The notes: generated from the sequence alone by a model not told the origin. DNA of 64,000 bases from Caprella mutica (GCA_947561585.1 CANNZV010002304.1:40385-104384); one strand, 5' to 3'. Numbered from the stretch's first letter, positions 1-10,576 are shown. Translations and numbers: made by a program.

Positions 1-61
1 AATTTTAGACTTTATATAGAAACGATAATTTTCGCGGATATCTATCGTAGCTGTTAGTCAG

Positions 62-240
62 TTTAAGAAACTATTTAAACCTGTTACCTCTTGTTCGCTA
101 TATTGTTGGATTTAAAATATTTCATGAAGTTGGTTTAGATGCTTCCTTCTTTAAGGCTCATAGCATTAAAAGGCTAATGAACAGAATGCCCATTGACGAT
201 ATATCTCAGACAGCTTGATGGTCAAATTCATATGTTCAAG
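62..240 (+). pseudogene. Tyrosine-recombinase (DIRS/Ngaro/Crypton-like) C-terminal remnant
   Basis: Conceptual translation gives a piece with KPVTS, then after a one-base frameshift near 112 GLDASFFKAHS, and then ISQTA-stop-WSN. This order (KPVTS, a helix, the F-K/T-AHS box holding the conserved recombinase histidine, then a tryptophan before the tyrosine helix) is characteristic of tyrosine recombinases of DIRS/Ngaro retroelements and Cryptons. At least one frameshift and one in-frame stop make it dead, and the final tyrosine segment is not recognisable. The family call is by motif memory; it could be either a DIRS-like or a Crypton-like element. Confidence 0.55.
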
Positions 241-305
241 CACTTTTAGTTAAAGTGTTTTGGGTTGACCATCTCTCTCGTCCCAGTGCTGCTGCTTTGA
301 AGTCT

Positions 306-687
306 CACTAGTTGGCACCTCTTATACACACTCCAGAGAAAGAACAAGAAAGTCGTAATATAATTGATAAGATAATCAAGACTTACGTAGTAGTAGGTTG
401 AAGGTTGTCTTCAATTACCTGGAGACTTTCTTGTTCTTTCCTGGAGGTGTTCTATCCCACCCTGGTAAGTCCCACCCGAACACCACCTTTTAAAATTAGT
501 CATCACTGGAACTCGAGCTTTGAAATCTGAGTACTTAGACACATTCATGCCGTGGAGTAACCTGCTATCTCACTCACTAGTTGGCACCTCTTATACACAC
601 TCCAGAAAAAGAACAAGAAAGTCTGCAGGTAATTGAAGACAACCTTCAACCTACTACGTAAGACTTGGTTATCTTATCAATTAAAGA
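306..687. repeat. Small palindromic repeat with direct and inverted parts
   Basis: A ~48-bp segment starting CACTAGTTGGCACCTC at 306 is repeated directly at 575. The segment 363-450 (containing ACGTAGTAGTAGGTTGAAGG) is the reverse complement of 602-685. The block can therefore fold into a hairpin with ~80-bp arms around a ~150-bp loop. No coding potential is seen. It is probably a degenerate foldback or MITE; ends and target duplication were not resolved. Confidence 0.7.
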
Positions 688-1139
688 ACAAATTCTAGAA
701 TTGGACAATATTATTTCATATTTATGTTTCACAGAAATATTGAGTATTAGGGAGTTCCTTTCCTATAGATAGAATTAAAATTAGTACTTAATTAATTTAA
801 AAGGATTTCTGTAATTACATAAGTAAGTATTTCAATTATTCTAATTTTAATACTTACCTAATAGTTAGGAAACTTGTAACAGTTCTGACCATGAATTAAG
901 TTAACAATAGATTCAGAAATAATAATCTTTATGAGGAATAATAGTAAATCTGTTCGATGTATATGCTATTGGTATACAAATCCATTATCACTTCAAATAA
1001 TGCATTATGTGTTATTTCTTTCTGCTGTTAGTAGAAAAACATCTTTGGATTGTACAAGCAACACCTTAAAAAATGTCTATTGACCCACTGGAAAATTGAA
1101 TCCTCCTTGTCAGTCTTATATAAGCAGTTAGCATCTAGC
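688..1139. other. No recognisable feature
   Basis: AT-rich sequence without a convincing reading frame, repeat or RNA gene. Confidence 0.5.
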
Positions 1140-1141
1140 TA

Positions 1142-1895
1142 AGGGCCTTTTAGACGTGATACATTTTGTATCGGCAGCATTGTTTATATACAAATGTCGC
1201 GCAATTGTTTCTGTATACGGCAAGCAATCTGTTTAGACGAGAATTCGGTGCGAGGCAACTCTAGTGTCGCACAAGCAATTGTATATATGTAGTTTAAATT
1301 ACTTGCTATTTGCTATATCAAATGATTTGAGGAGAGGAACTTTGAGGGATAACTTCAGTAGATAGTTTTACTTTGATACAAAATGAAAAGATCAATCATA
1401 ATTTAGAACACAGATCTTTATGACTTAGATCGTAACATAATAAACGCAATTCAATAATAAATTTCTAGGATGCCAAAACAATATTTCATTCTATTTATAG
1501 AGCGTTGGCTGTATTTCATGTAATGAATTTTCATGTAAAATATATATTTACCTATGTATATAAAAATGATACATCTGTGTGTGGTGTGTAGGGAGATGTG
1601 TGTGCATCTGTAGCAGTGACGCACTTATCTACCTCTGACAGTCAATAACACTTTGAGGATTTCTGTAAACATTTGTTTCAGCACTGTTACACGACACCAA
1701 CTCTTACAGGGTGAATCGAGAAATGTCGCAGTGAAATTGTGGCTGATACACCCGGGCAACAGTTCTGAAACAAATTGTTGCGTAACCATGTGAAAATGTT
1801 TCACGTCTAAAAAGGCCTTTATACAGAATCAATTGCGCGACATTTGTATATAAACAATGTTGCTGATACAAAATGTATCACGTCTAAAAGGCCCT
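1142..1895. mobile_element. MITE with ~85-bp terminal inverted repeats, TA target duplication
   Basis: The left end begins AGGGCCTTTTAGACGTGATA and the right end is its reverse complement. The inverted repeats run about 85 bp and include TGTATC and the GTCGCGCAATTG box. The element is flanked by TA at 1140-1141 and 1896-1897. No transposase frame is present, so it is non-autonomous. TA duplication suggests the Tc1/mariner superfamily. An imperfect 3-bp TAA/TTA reading would instead suggest PIF, so the superfamily is uncertain. Confidence 0.75.
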
Positions 1896-1897
1896 TA

Positions 1898-2337
1898 ACG
1901 CGTTCAAATTTCCTTGGCTCAGTTCTTAGTTCAGTTCAGAGCTTAGCTCCGACAAAAGGGTAGTCGGAAACTGGCTACTCCACTCCTAAGTTTATTTAAA
2001 ACTTGTGTTTGTGATTGGTGATAAAACACTTAAAATCCACCTTCCTTTATTGCAAAAGACTTTTGCCTAAATCTTAGAACTTTGTACTATTCCAACGTAA
2101 TCAGAATACATTCATTCAGGAACCAATCCTGTCTTTTATTGTCCTGTCATTCCAAAATGTAACCTTTTAAACCAACCTTTACCATTTAGAGTCAGTTTCA
2201 TAGTATTCAAATAAAGTAATAAAGAATTTGGAAGACTTAAGATGCTCTATGGGATAAGTTTTAAATATTCATTCAGCTATTTTAGAACATAGGGCGAATA
2301 ATAATTTAGAGACCCCCAAACGAAAGGGGAAAGGTTA
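1898..2337. other. No recognisable feature
   Basis: Unique-looking AT-rich DNA without a supported gene or repeat. Confidence 0.5.
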
Positions 2338-2432
2338 GCATGTAGTTTGTACACTCTAGTGTGTTGTTTGTACACACTTGTGTGTAGTTTGTACACACGT
2401 GTGTGTAGTTTGTACACACTTGCGTGTAGTGT
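2338..2432. repeat. Short GTACACAC minisatellite
   Basis: About four to five copies of a ~25-bp unit containing AGTTTGTACACAC followed by a GT-rich stretch. Alternating purine-pyrimidine TGTGTG/ACACAC makes it partly palindromic. Confidence 0.8.
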
Positions 2433-2548
2433 ACCAGATGATGTCAGTCAGTGATAAAGACAGAACGATGAAGAAAACTCATCATTTTCAATTCCTTTAC
2501 TTATGTCTACATTAGTCATGTCTAACTTGAAGCACACGAAACTCCAAT

Positions 2549-3140
2549 AATGTAAGAGAATATACCACTCTGCCCTTATAATGTAACAAAAGATACCACT
2601 CTGTCCTTATAATGTAATAGAAGATACCACTCTGTCCTTATAATGTATCAAAAGATACCTTTCTGTCCTTTTAATGTAACAGAAGATACCACTCTGTCCT
2701 TTTAATGTAACAGAAGATACCACTCTGTCCTTTTAATGTAACAAAAGATACCACTCTGTCCTTTTAATGTAACAAAAGATACCACTCTGTCCTTTTAATG
2801 TAACAAAAGATACCACTCTGTTCTTTTAATGTAACAAAAGATACCACTCTGTCCTTATAATGTAACAGAAGATACCACTCTGTCCTTTTAATGTAACAGA
2901 AGATACCACTCTGTCCTTTCAATGTAACAGAAGATACCACTCTGTCCTTTTAATGTAACAAAAGATACCACTCTGGCCTTATAATGTAACAGAAGATACC
3001 ACTCTGTCCTTTTAATGTAACAGAAGATACCACTCTGTCCTATTTTTTTTTTTTTTTTTTTTTTTAATGTAAAAAAAGATACCACTCTGTCCTTATAATG
3101 TAGCAGAATATACCAGTCTGTCTTTATAATGTAACAGAAT
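2549..3140. repeat. 31-bp minisatellite, about 19 units
   Basis: Head-to-tail units of 31 bp contain CACTCTGTCCTT, a variable TTAATG or ATAATG, then TAACA and AAGATAC. One unit carries a pure T run at about 3043-3065, evidently a slippage expansion. Open frames through this block are by-products of the repeat. Units are contiguous without unique spacers, so it is not a CRISPR array. Confidence 0.95.
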
Positions 3141-3750
3141 AACTAGACAATGCTAATCTGTCATTTGTTCGACTAAAAGAATAATAATGAATGTTTAACA
3201 TCAAATATCAGATTAATCAATTCACAGGTAATTTCCCCTTTCACTTGATGTTTCGTTTCTTCATCAGAATCGTCAGTTTTCGTTATTTTTATTTAAACAT
3301 GATGATTGATATTTTCTGTAGATGCATTTAAGTTGTTTCAAAGAATATAAAAAAATACAGAGTCCAGGTTGGAAAAGATGAAGTGGAAAATATCGTCTGA
3401 TTTTCGTTGCATTGTAGGGTTCTAGGACAATTCGCTGCTGAACAAATCGCCGTCGGACAATTCGCCGCTGGACAACTCGCCGCGGTCAATTCGCCGTAAG
3501 GACAACTCGCCGCGTGATTTATGTTTTGCCGGCGTCTACATCATTTACATATAGATATCTAAAAATATTATAAATTTAATCAATGATTTGTTTCTATGCG
3601 CTCAATCTGACGTAAAACAATGATTGACAAATTTCATTATTTCAATTAATTAGTTTATTTTGTTATATCTATGAGAATATTTCAGGCCGCAAAATATACA
3701 AATTTAGAAGTATATAACGTTTGCCTCGAAACGTGAGACTTTTTAGTTGA

Positions 3751-3972
3751 TGTCAAAAGGAAATTAAATACAAGGGACAGGAAGAAGAAGTAAGAAAGCA
3801 AAGTGACTCCTTGAACAAAGGCACCAACCACCAGTCCGTGATAAAGCTCATGGATGCAGAAAAGCTACTTCGTGGATGCAATCATTTACCAAGGAATGAT
3901 ATTGAAAGGAACACAAGCACTGGTGACTGTACTCACGAATTGAAGAGGAAAAGGAATAGGTGATGGTAAATG
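3751..3972 (-). repeat. Core module shared by foldback elements A, C and E (reverse orientation)
   Basis: The reverse complement matches 10911-11100 and 32930-33150 over roughly 200 bp, with shared words such as CTTGTATTTAATTT, CATTCCTTG and GTGAGTGCA. Between A and E the similarity runs further, past GTAAATG. One strand reads as a lysine-rich peptide ending before TGATGG, but I recognise no protein family in it. Confidence 0.7.
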
Positions 3973-4419
3973 TAACTTATTAGCCTACCTAAGACAAAAT
4001 TCTAAGTAAAAATCTAAAAGTAATTTTTATATATCATTAAACGTATTAATTAAGAAGACACCTGAACTTGTTTTCTTTCCAATAGCAAGTTACTTTTAGC
4101 AAAATACTTTCAAATTTCAAAGAAAATTTTATTGTTAATCTACAACAAACACTATGATTATATGATAGTTAAAAAAACATTATATTAACTTTTGAAATGG
4201 AAAAGAAAACATTTTCCAATACTGTTGAGAAAATTTAAAGATTGATTTACACCACGCAGTTTATAACTAAAATATTTTTCATAACAAAATTGTGTATACG
4301 GCAGTAAAACATATATCCCATGGTGAGTTCTTTTGGCGATGAATTGTGCTTGCAGCTAGTTATACTAGCGGCGAGTTGTCCTCACGGTGAATTATCCGTG
4401 GCTAATTGTCCGGCGGCGA

Positions 4420-5302
4420 GGGTAGCCGGTAAATTGCTCGAAAACAATTGTTCGAAATACAATTGCTCGAATGAACAATTGCTCGAACGAACAATTGCTT
4501 GAATGAACAATTGCTCGAAATATCAAATTGCTCGAATGAACAAAATTGCTCGAATTATAAAATTGTACAGTTTTCGATTTTATAAAAGTCAGTTATTCAT
4601 GAAGTGTAGCTGCATCTAACAATCCTTAATTGTTTCTTTTTAGTAATTGATCATTTATAATTCTATAAATGATTTTAATTATTACTCATTCTGCATAATT
4701 TTTTTTAGACCGTTTGTGTCATCTCGTATGTAACATGTGAATTGGAATCATGTGATGAATCACTACTATTCATGTTTTTTTTATCATTAAACCTGAAAAC
4801 TTATTTATTACTATGCCTATCTGTATGTGGCACCTCAATAGGTGAAATAATTCAAAGTTATGGCAGAGTTTTAATAAATCTACAATTTTTTTCAGATTTT
4901 ATGATAAAAAAAACCTGAATAGTAGTGATTCGCCACATGATTCCAATTCACATGTTACAAACGAGATGACACAAACGATCTAAAAAATGATTATGCAGAA
5001 TGAGCAATAATTAAAATCATTTATAGAATGATCAGTTACTAAACAGAAACAAGGATTGTTAGGTGCAGCTCCACTTCATGAATAACTAACTTTTATAAAA
5101 TCGAAAACTGTGCAATTTTATAATTCGAGCAATTTTGTTCATTCGAACAATTTGATAATTCGAGCAATTGTTCATTCGAGCAATTGTTCGTTCGAGCAAT
5201 TGTTCGTTCGAGCAATTGTCTTTCGAGCAATTTTTCATTCGAGCAATTATTTTTCGAGCAATTGTCTTTCGAACAATTGTTTTCGAGCAATTTACCTAGA
5301 AC
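4420..5302. mobile_element. Foldback element B, nested in element A, arms of 15-bp GAACAATTGCTCGAA units
   Basis: The left end is GGGTAGCCGGTAAATTGCTCG-like; the right end gives GGTAAATTGCTCG on the other strand. Both arms start with arrays of a 15-bp unit around CAATTGCTCGAA (4440-4560 and 5110-5292). They continue inward as inverted repeats (for example TTTATAAAAGTCAGTTATTCATG against its complement near 5080), leaving a ~100-bp centre. The flanks CGGCGGCGA (4411-4419) and TGGCGGTGA (5303-5311) match at 7 of 9 positions. That suggests a 9-bp target duplication typical of Mutator-like elements. No coding capacity. Confidence 0.7.
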
Positions 5303-5352
5303 TGGCGGTGAGTTGTCTGGTCACCGCTTTGTAGGTACGAAACGGTTAACCC

Positions 5353-5676
5353 TTCAATTCGTGATGTATCTCATATTGGACAATTGCAAGAAAAGAGAGT
5401 TTAGGCATAAGAAGTACCTATACAATACATCTCAAAATGTTTCATGGTCGAAGGAGAAATGGCTACCTTCACGTTCGCACACATTTCATTTTCATCTTGC
5501 ATCAATAGTAAAAATGAAAACCAATTTATTGAAATTGAGATTTTGTACTTTAATGTATAATTTTTTGATTTGATAAAAACTACATATTGTAAAACAACCA
5601 TCACTAGTTATTAATCATGAGTACAGTGAACGGTTATGATAATTAAAGTGATATTTAGTATCTAATTACTCTAATT
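5353..5676. other. No recognisable feature
   Basis: Overlapping short frames exist on both strands but show no family resemblance. They are probably chance frames. Confidence 0.45.
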
Positions 5677-6126
5677 GGTAGCGGTCTCTGGCCGCTCTAC
5701 GAAATAGGCTAGTTACCCCTCCAATCAATATTTCTTTATTTTAATTATATATTTATTAAAATAAAAACTCATTGTATTTTCACTATTTTATTTTTAATTT
5801 TGTACTAAAATTGTTTTCTCTGATGGAAATAATTTCTCATATTTCTATTCAATCATTATATTTCTTTTGTAACACATTATTGTATTTTTAGTCAATTTAG
5901 ATTAGTATAAATTGTATAGTTTCTAAGAATTTTTGAAATAAATATTCTGGTATCTCTTATAGTTTTCATTATCATTGATATGTTGCTATAAGAGAAATTT
6001 TGTAAGACGGTTACCACAGTCTGGGAATACACCTTTGCCTTACGGACTAAATACGGTGGCCAGTTTGGCACACAAGGTTACCCTTAACGGAATATTTACG
6101 GCGATAATAACTCGTAACGTTTTACA
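5677..6126 (+). repeat. 5' LTR of the TRIM-like element
   Basis: Directly repeated at 6940-7378 with small indels and substitutions. It contains the GAAATAGG, ACCCCTCCAATCAATATTTC and CACAAGGT blocks in the same order. It ends TTACA. Confidence 0.7.
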
Positions 6127-6306
6127 ACTGATGACCTTTTGGAGTAAGTGTCCACTGATTCTCCTCAAGCAAACCAGCCAGATTCGCTCCAGGCTGCTCC
6201 TGGACGACCTCCGCTGCTGTCTCTTCGCCCCTCTCTGCAGCAGTCTCTCCAACCCCGCTTCGCCCACGGGACAGCAATCGCATAGGCCGCGCTGCAGCTT
6301 GCCGCC

Positions 6307-6660
6307 CAAGGCCTCACAACTGGTTTCCTTCGTAAGTAGTGAACACTTTCTGCATTTCGGTCATCAGCAGGTTTCTAGATTCAGCACTACACAGAGGAAC
6401 CTGAGCCTTCGCCTCACCAAGGCCTTACAACTTGTGACCCTCAGACGAAGTGAACACTTTCTGCAACTCGGTCATCAGCAGGTTCCTTGAATCAGCACTC
6501 CACAGAGGAACCTGAGCCTTCACCTCACCAAGGTCTTGCAACTGGTGACCCACAGACGAAGGGAACACTTTCTTCTTAACGGTCATCAGCAGTTTCCTCG
6601 ACGCAGCACTCAACCGATGTCCACTTCGACACCACGGCACAGAGGAACTTGAGCCTTCAC
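6307..6660. repeat. 111-bp tandem repeat inside the TRIM-like element, three units
   Basis: Units begin CAAGGCCTCACAACTGG at 6307, with variants at 6418 and 6529. Each carries GAACACTTTCT, CGGTCATCAGCAG and CAGAGGAACCTGAGCC. A looser CACGCGA-rich repeat follows to about 6830. The period of 111 is a multiple of three, so long frames arise on both strands; none resembles a known protein. Confidence 0.85.
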
Positions 6661-6939
6661 CTCGACCGGCAACATTGCTATGTCACAACGCCGCTCAACC
6701 TGAGCAATCAGCACAACAACTCAACGTGAGCACCTTCACAACTACTCCACGCGAACACCCATCTCCATGCGAGTATACCACTTCACGCGAGAACCCAACT
6801 CCACGCGATCATTCAACACCATGCAACCCTCAAACCTGATCTCTAAGACATCTACAGCCAAGACGGTTCATGGATCACCTCTACGTCTAACCTAGAGTTA
6901 TCGTTCAAAGGATAACCTTCTCTCTAGCGGGAGGGTATA

Positions 6940-7378
6940 TGTAGCGGTCTCTGGCCGCTCTACGAAATAGGCCAGTTACCCCTCCAATCAATATTTCATT
7001 ATTTCATTTATATATTTATTAAGATAAAACTCATTGTATTTTTACTATTCTATTTTGTACTAAAATTGTTTTCTCTAATGGAAGTAATTTCTCATATTTC
7101 TATTCAATCATTATATTTCTTTTGTAACACATTATAGTATTTTTAGTTAATTTAGATTAGTATAAATTGTATAGATTATAAGTGTTTTTGAAATAATTAT
7201 TCTGTTATCTCTTATAATTTTCATTCTCCTTGATATGTTGCAATAAGAGATATTTGTAAGACGGTTACCACGGTCTGGGAATACACCTTGCCTTAACTAA
7301 CTACGGCGTTCAAATTTGGCACACAAGGTGGTCTTAACGGACTAATTACAGCGACGGTAACACGCTTAACGTCTTACA
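6940..7378 (+). repeat. 3' LTR of the TRIM-like element
   Basis: Second copy of the direct repeat, starting TGTAGCGG directly after the polypurine tract and ending TTACA before AATT. Confidence 0.7.
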
Positions 7379-7443
7379 AATTTATATTTGGAGTGACAGA
7401 TAGTAACTGGATATCATTAATTAGATAAAATATAATTACTTAC

Positions 7444-9695
7444 CTATTTATTTTCTTCTTAACACCATAAAACTTTTCTTCTTTTAAAACAGAAAACTTT
7501 TCATCGAAAACAGAAAGCTTTTCTTCACTATAAGATCCATCAGAAGTAGATTCATCAGAAGTAAACCCATCAGAAGTAGATCCATCAGAAGTAAATCCAT
7601 CAGAAGTAGATCCATCAGAAGTAGATCCATCAGAAGTAGATCCATCAGAAGTAGATCCATCAGAAGTAGATCCATCAGAGAGTGAAGCAGATACACCAAA
7701 ACAGTCTAAAAACTGTGACCGTAGACTATCTTCTGAATGCTCCTCTGAATTCCAGTCAATCTTACTCTCCTCCATGTTCTTGTATATATGCCCTACTGCC
7801 AGATAATCCTGAATGGAGCTGTGTGAGAAGGCGTAAGTCAACGTTTTCTCTGATCTAAAAGAGGTCTCTGGGGTTAAGATGCACGAAAATACCCATTTAA
7901 TGTCCACATCATAGTTGGATATTTTTTGTAAACAATAATTGCTCAAGCATAGAAATTCTTCCTTATCAAAGAAATATTTCTTGATCCTGAAAAGCCTGAG
8001 ACTGTGGTCACTGAGCACTTCTAGCAATAATTTTGCTCTCAATTCAGGATTTGCAATGTTGTTCTCTTTCAACTTCTTCTCAATCTCTTCAGAGAAAATC
8101 TCTCTCATTGCTTTGTAAGCACTTTGTTCATTGTGCAATTGGGACAAAGAGTCTCGGTGGTTCACGAACAGTGAGATGAATAATGCCAAAAGAACTGGAC
8201 AGGAAAAAACTTTGTGTGCAGAATCATTCAGATTCTCAAAGCTTTTCTCCAGTTCATCAGAATCAACATCACTCATCTTATCACCATATCTCCTCAAGAG
8301 GCTCAGTTTGTCGCTCATTTCACTGATGGGTTCGATGAGCATTTCATTGTAGCTCAATTTTTTCTCTTTCAGAATGCTAATAAAGTTATTTCCTGCATCA
8401 ACTCTGCCAGAAACAATGCATGTAGCGTTATATTTGCTGCAATATTCTGTTGCATCACTTACAAGCTCTCTACTTTTATCATTAACTTCATCGTAGCCAT
8501 CAATTATGAAGATTTGTCCCGTCACGTTTTTGAATGCTTCATAAATTACTTCTTTAGAGTAATTTAAATTTCGAATATTTTCCTTCAGGAAATCACGAAG
8601 ATCGGTCTGTCGCTCAGTTCGGCATTCTAGGTAGATAGGAACTCTAAATTTCCCTATGCCCTCGTAACTCGTCTCTCTTCCATTAACTGCATTTTCCAAA
8701 ATATTTTGGAAAATGTGTCTTGTTAAGGTTGTTTTTCCAGATCCTGGACCTCCGTTAATCACCACAAATTTATAAGAGACATGGTTGCATATCTCATTGG
8801 ATCTGAAAAGGATTTTATTCTTTTTCGAGTAACCATTTTCTTTAACTGAAGTCTTTTTCAGTTTTTCTGTCTCATCTTTGTCTTTAACTTTTTGATATAC
8901 CATTTTTGTCTCATCTTTGTCTTTAACTGTTTGATCTACCATTTTCGTCTTGTCTTTGTCTTTATCAGCGACTGACATATTTACAGACTCAAATATCTCA
9001 GTAGAATCTATCTTCCCAAGACCTGCCGGTAAAGGGACACTAAATAATGGGGAATACTTTTCTAACATGAAAGTTGGACATTTGCGTTCTATTTCGTTCG
9101 TGACTTGCTGAACAGCGTACTCATAAGAGCTGCTCGTCTTCTGCATTAGGTTGGCAAACTCGGCATCCAATTTAGCAACTTTTGCATCGATTTCACTCTG
9201 GTCTTTGTTGTACAGTGCACCAGCAGTTCTGATGCAATTTTGCATCAACAGTTTTTTTTCTTCAATTTTGGGATCTTCTGTTGATTTAGAGTATTCATGA
9301 CTCACATCATTTCTGAATTTTTTGATTTCTTTAAGAAGATATTCGATACTTTTCGTATCTTTGAGCTTAGCTTCATATTCTGTTCCGCCTGTTTGATTGA
9401 CTTTATCGTAGCAGAGAACTGGAAGAAGATCGTGCAGAGTGGTTACATCAAAGGTGGAATAGTCTTCTTTTTGGAGTTCATCGTTATATTTCTTAAACCA
9501 ATTTTTCAAATTTCTACCACAGTTCTCTTCAATCTTTTGGTCTTTAAGATGCTCAATTATTTTCACTCCTTCGGGCTTTTCAAAGCCCCATTCTATTATA
9601 GTCTGATAGACCAGAGGACCGCAATGAAACTTGATTAGGTCATTCCTCAGCAAATTCAGATCCTCTTGTGAAAGAGTCTGATGGGATAAAGACAT
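7444..9695 (-). CDS. HEPN-NACHT (STAND-class) NTPase, large coding exon
   Basis: The start is taken at the ATG at 9695 because a splice acceptor (TTTTTCTCTCTTGCAG) ends at 9714, so the exon begins with a short leader. About 750 residues are coded. Residues ~10-165 look like an all-helical HEPN domain of DZIP3 type; RNDVSH (128-133) is the R-polar-x3-H RNase motif. A lysine/aspartate-rich linker with DKDETK repeats (~243-285) leads to a NACHT domain: Walker A GGPGSGKTT (315-323), Walker B IFIIDGYDE (395-403) with the NACHT acidic pattern, sensor-like SGR (429-431). FSHSSIQDYL (623-632) matches the winged-helix region of NLR proteins. Ten STSDG-type pentamers follow (673-722). The terminal frame runs into TAA within AG|GTAAGT at 7444/7443, so the real C-terminus is probably on another exon. 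Such proteins are expected to be ATP-switched cytosolic sensors; the RNase role is inferred. Confidence 0.88.
7530..7679 (-). repeat. In-frame 15-bp coding minisatellite (STSDG repeats)
   Basis: Ten tandem units of 15 bp (plus-strand unit GATCCATCAGAAGTA) encode Ser-Thr-Ser-Asp-Gly with occasional Phe or Glu variants. The 15-bp period keeps the frame whatever the copy number. The block lies after the NACHT-associated region and before the exon end, so it forms a low-complexity acidic linker. Confidence 0.95.
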
Positions 9696-9714
9696 TGTGC
9701 TCAGAAGTACAACC

Positions 9715-10576
9715 TGCAAGAGAGAAAAATAGAAATGAAAAGATACTCCAAATCACGTATTTACTTACGACGGTGGCATGAAACAAATATTACAGTCAAA
9801 GTAATCGTAAAGAAAATGACTACTGGAAGATATTGTTTTTAAATTGAATTCTACTTTCGAACAATACCGTTATAATTTTAATTTGATAAACATTAATTTT
9901 CATAAATAATAATTTCTTCCATGATATTTAATTAGAACTTCTTATCTGCAACTATGAAGCACGATTAAAAGTTTTAAATACCCATGCAGTTATTCGTTTC
10001 AGAGTCAAATTTTAGTTGCAACAGACTTAGTTAATTAAATTATATGTCTTATAATTTAAAATATGGAAGTCATCAATTTTTCATGTCCACAGGTTTTTAT
10101 TAATAATTTCACATATTCTTATTAATACATATACAATTGAAAATTAAATTACAGGTTCCCTCCATCAATTGTCTATTGTTTTATCAATGCGGTTATTGTC
10201 TGTCATCATTTAACTGCAAACCCTATGAAATTTTAAAACATCTTATTGATCTATAAGCTTTTAAGGTTTTTTATAATCAATACAATGCAATATTAATTTT
10301 TACTTTCGAGTTGTTAATTTTAAACGGGCAATTAATCTGTGAACAAATATTTTCTATCTTGTTGATAAATAGGTAGAGAGACATAAATAATAGAATAAAT
10401 ATAGTCATTTTACAAAAAAAGTTATATTTCTAAAACATATTTAATCAATTCATATCTGCAGCGCCACCTATACTGACGGAATCTACAAAAACAATAAAGC
10501 ACAAATGATAGATCGCTAACTTTGCACTGCCAATTTGTTTTAATTCACATTCCATTAGTTCTAGCTGGTTAATAAC
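9715..10576. other. No recognisable feature; upstream flank of the HEPN-NACHT exon
   Basis: An upstream leader exon of the minus-strand gene is required by the acceptor at 9714 but cannot be located here. AT-rich, no supported frame. Confidence 0.5.

Larger units (their letters stand above)
3417..5352. mobile_element. Foldback element A (Mutator-type MITE candidate) with minisatellite arms, interrupted by element B
   Basis: The left arm (3424-3515) is an array of ~14-15-bp units such as GGACAACTCGCCGC. The right arm (4333-4419, probably continuing at 5303-5350 beyond inserted element B) holds the same units in reverse complement (GCGGCGAGTTGTCC). The left end GGGTTCTAGGACAATTCGC resembles the ends of elements B and C. 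The interior contains a ~220-bp module shared with elements C and E. No transposase is present. The right border is uncertain and no clean target duplication was found. Confidence 0.6.
5677..7378 (+). mobile_element. Non-autonomous LTR retrotransposon (TRIM-like)
   Basis: Two ~440-450-bp direct repeats (5677-6126 and 6940-7378) start with TGTAGCGGTCTCTGGCCGC (GG in place of TG in the first copy) and end in TTACA. The second is immediately preceded by a polypurine tract AGCGGGAGGG at 6926-6935, as expected upstream of a 3' LTR. Flanking AATT (5673-5676 and 7379-7382) may be the target duplication. The ~810-bp interior is much richer in GC than its surroundings and has no gag or pol. It lies 66 bp beyond the splice donor of the HEPN-NACHT exon, presumably inside that gene's next intron. 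Caveat: TTTGGAGT follows both repeats, so a tandem duplication is an alternative. Confidence 0.65.

Noticed and set aside
2549..3140. Possible CRISPR-like array
   Set aside because: Units are contiguous 31-bp copies without unique spacers, in a eukaryotic context.
3417..3425. 9-bp target duplication for element A using TGCATTGTA
   Set aside because: The candidate right flank TTCAATTCG matches at only four of nine positions, no better than expected by chance in AT-rich DNA.
5975..6490. A 171-codon frame in the GC-rich region
   Set aside because: It spans an LTR and 111-bp tandem repeats; the period is a multiple of three so frames stay open by chance; no known domain.
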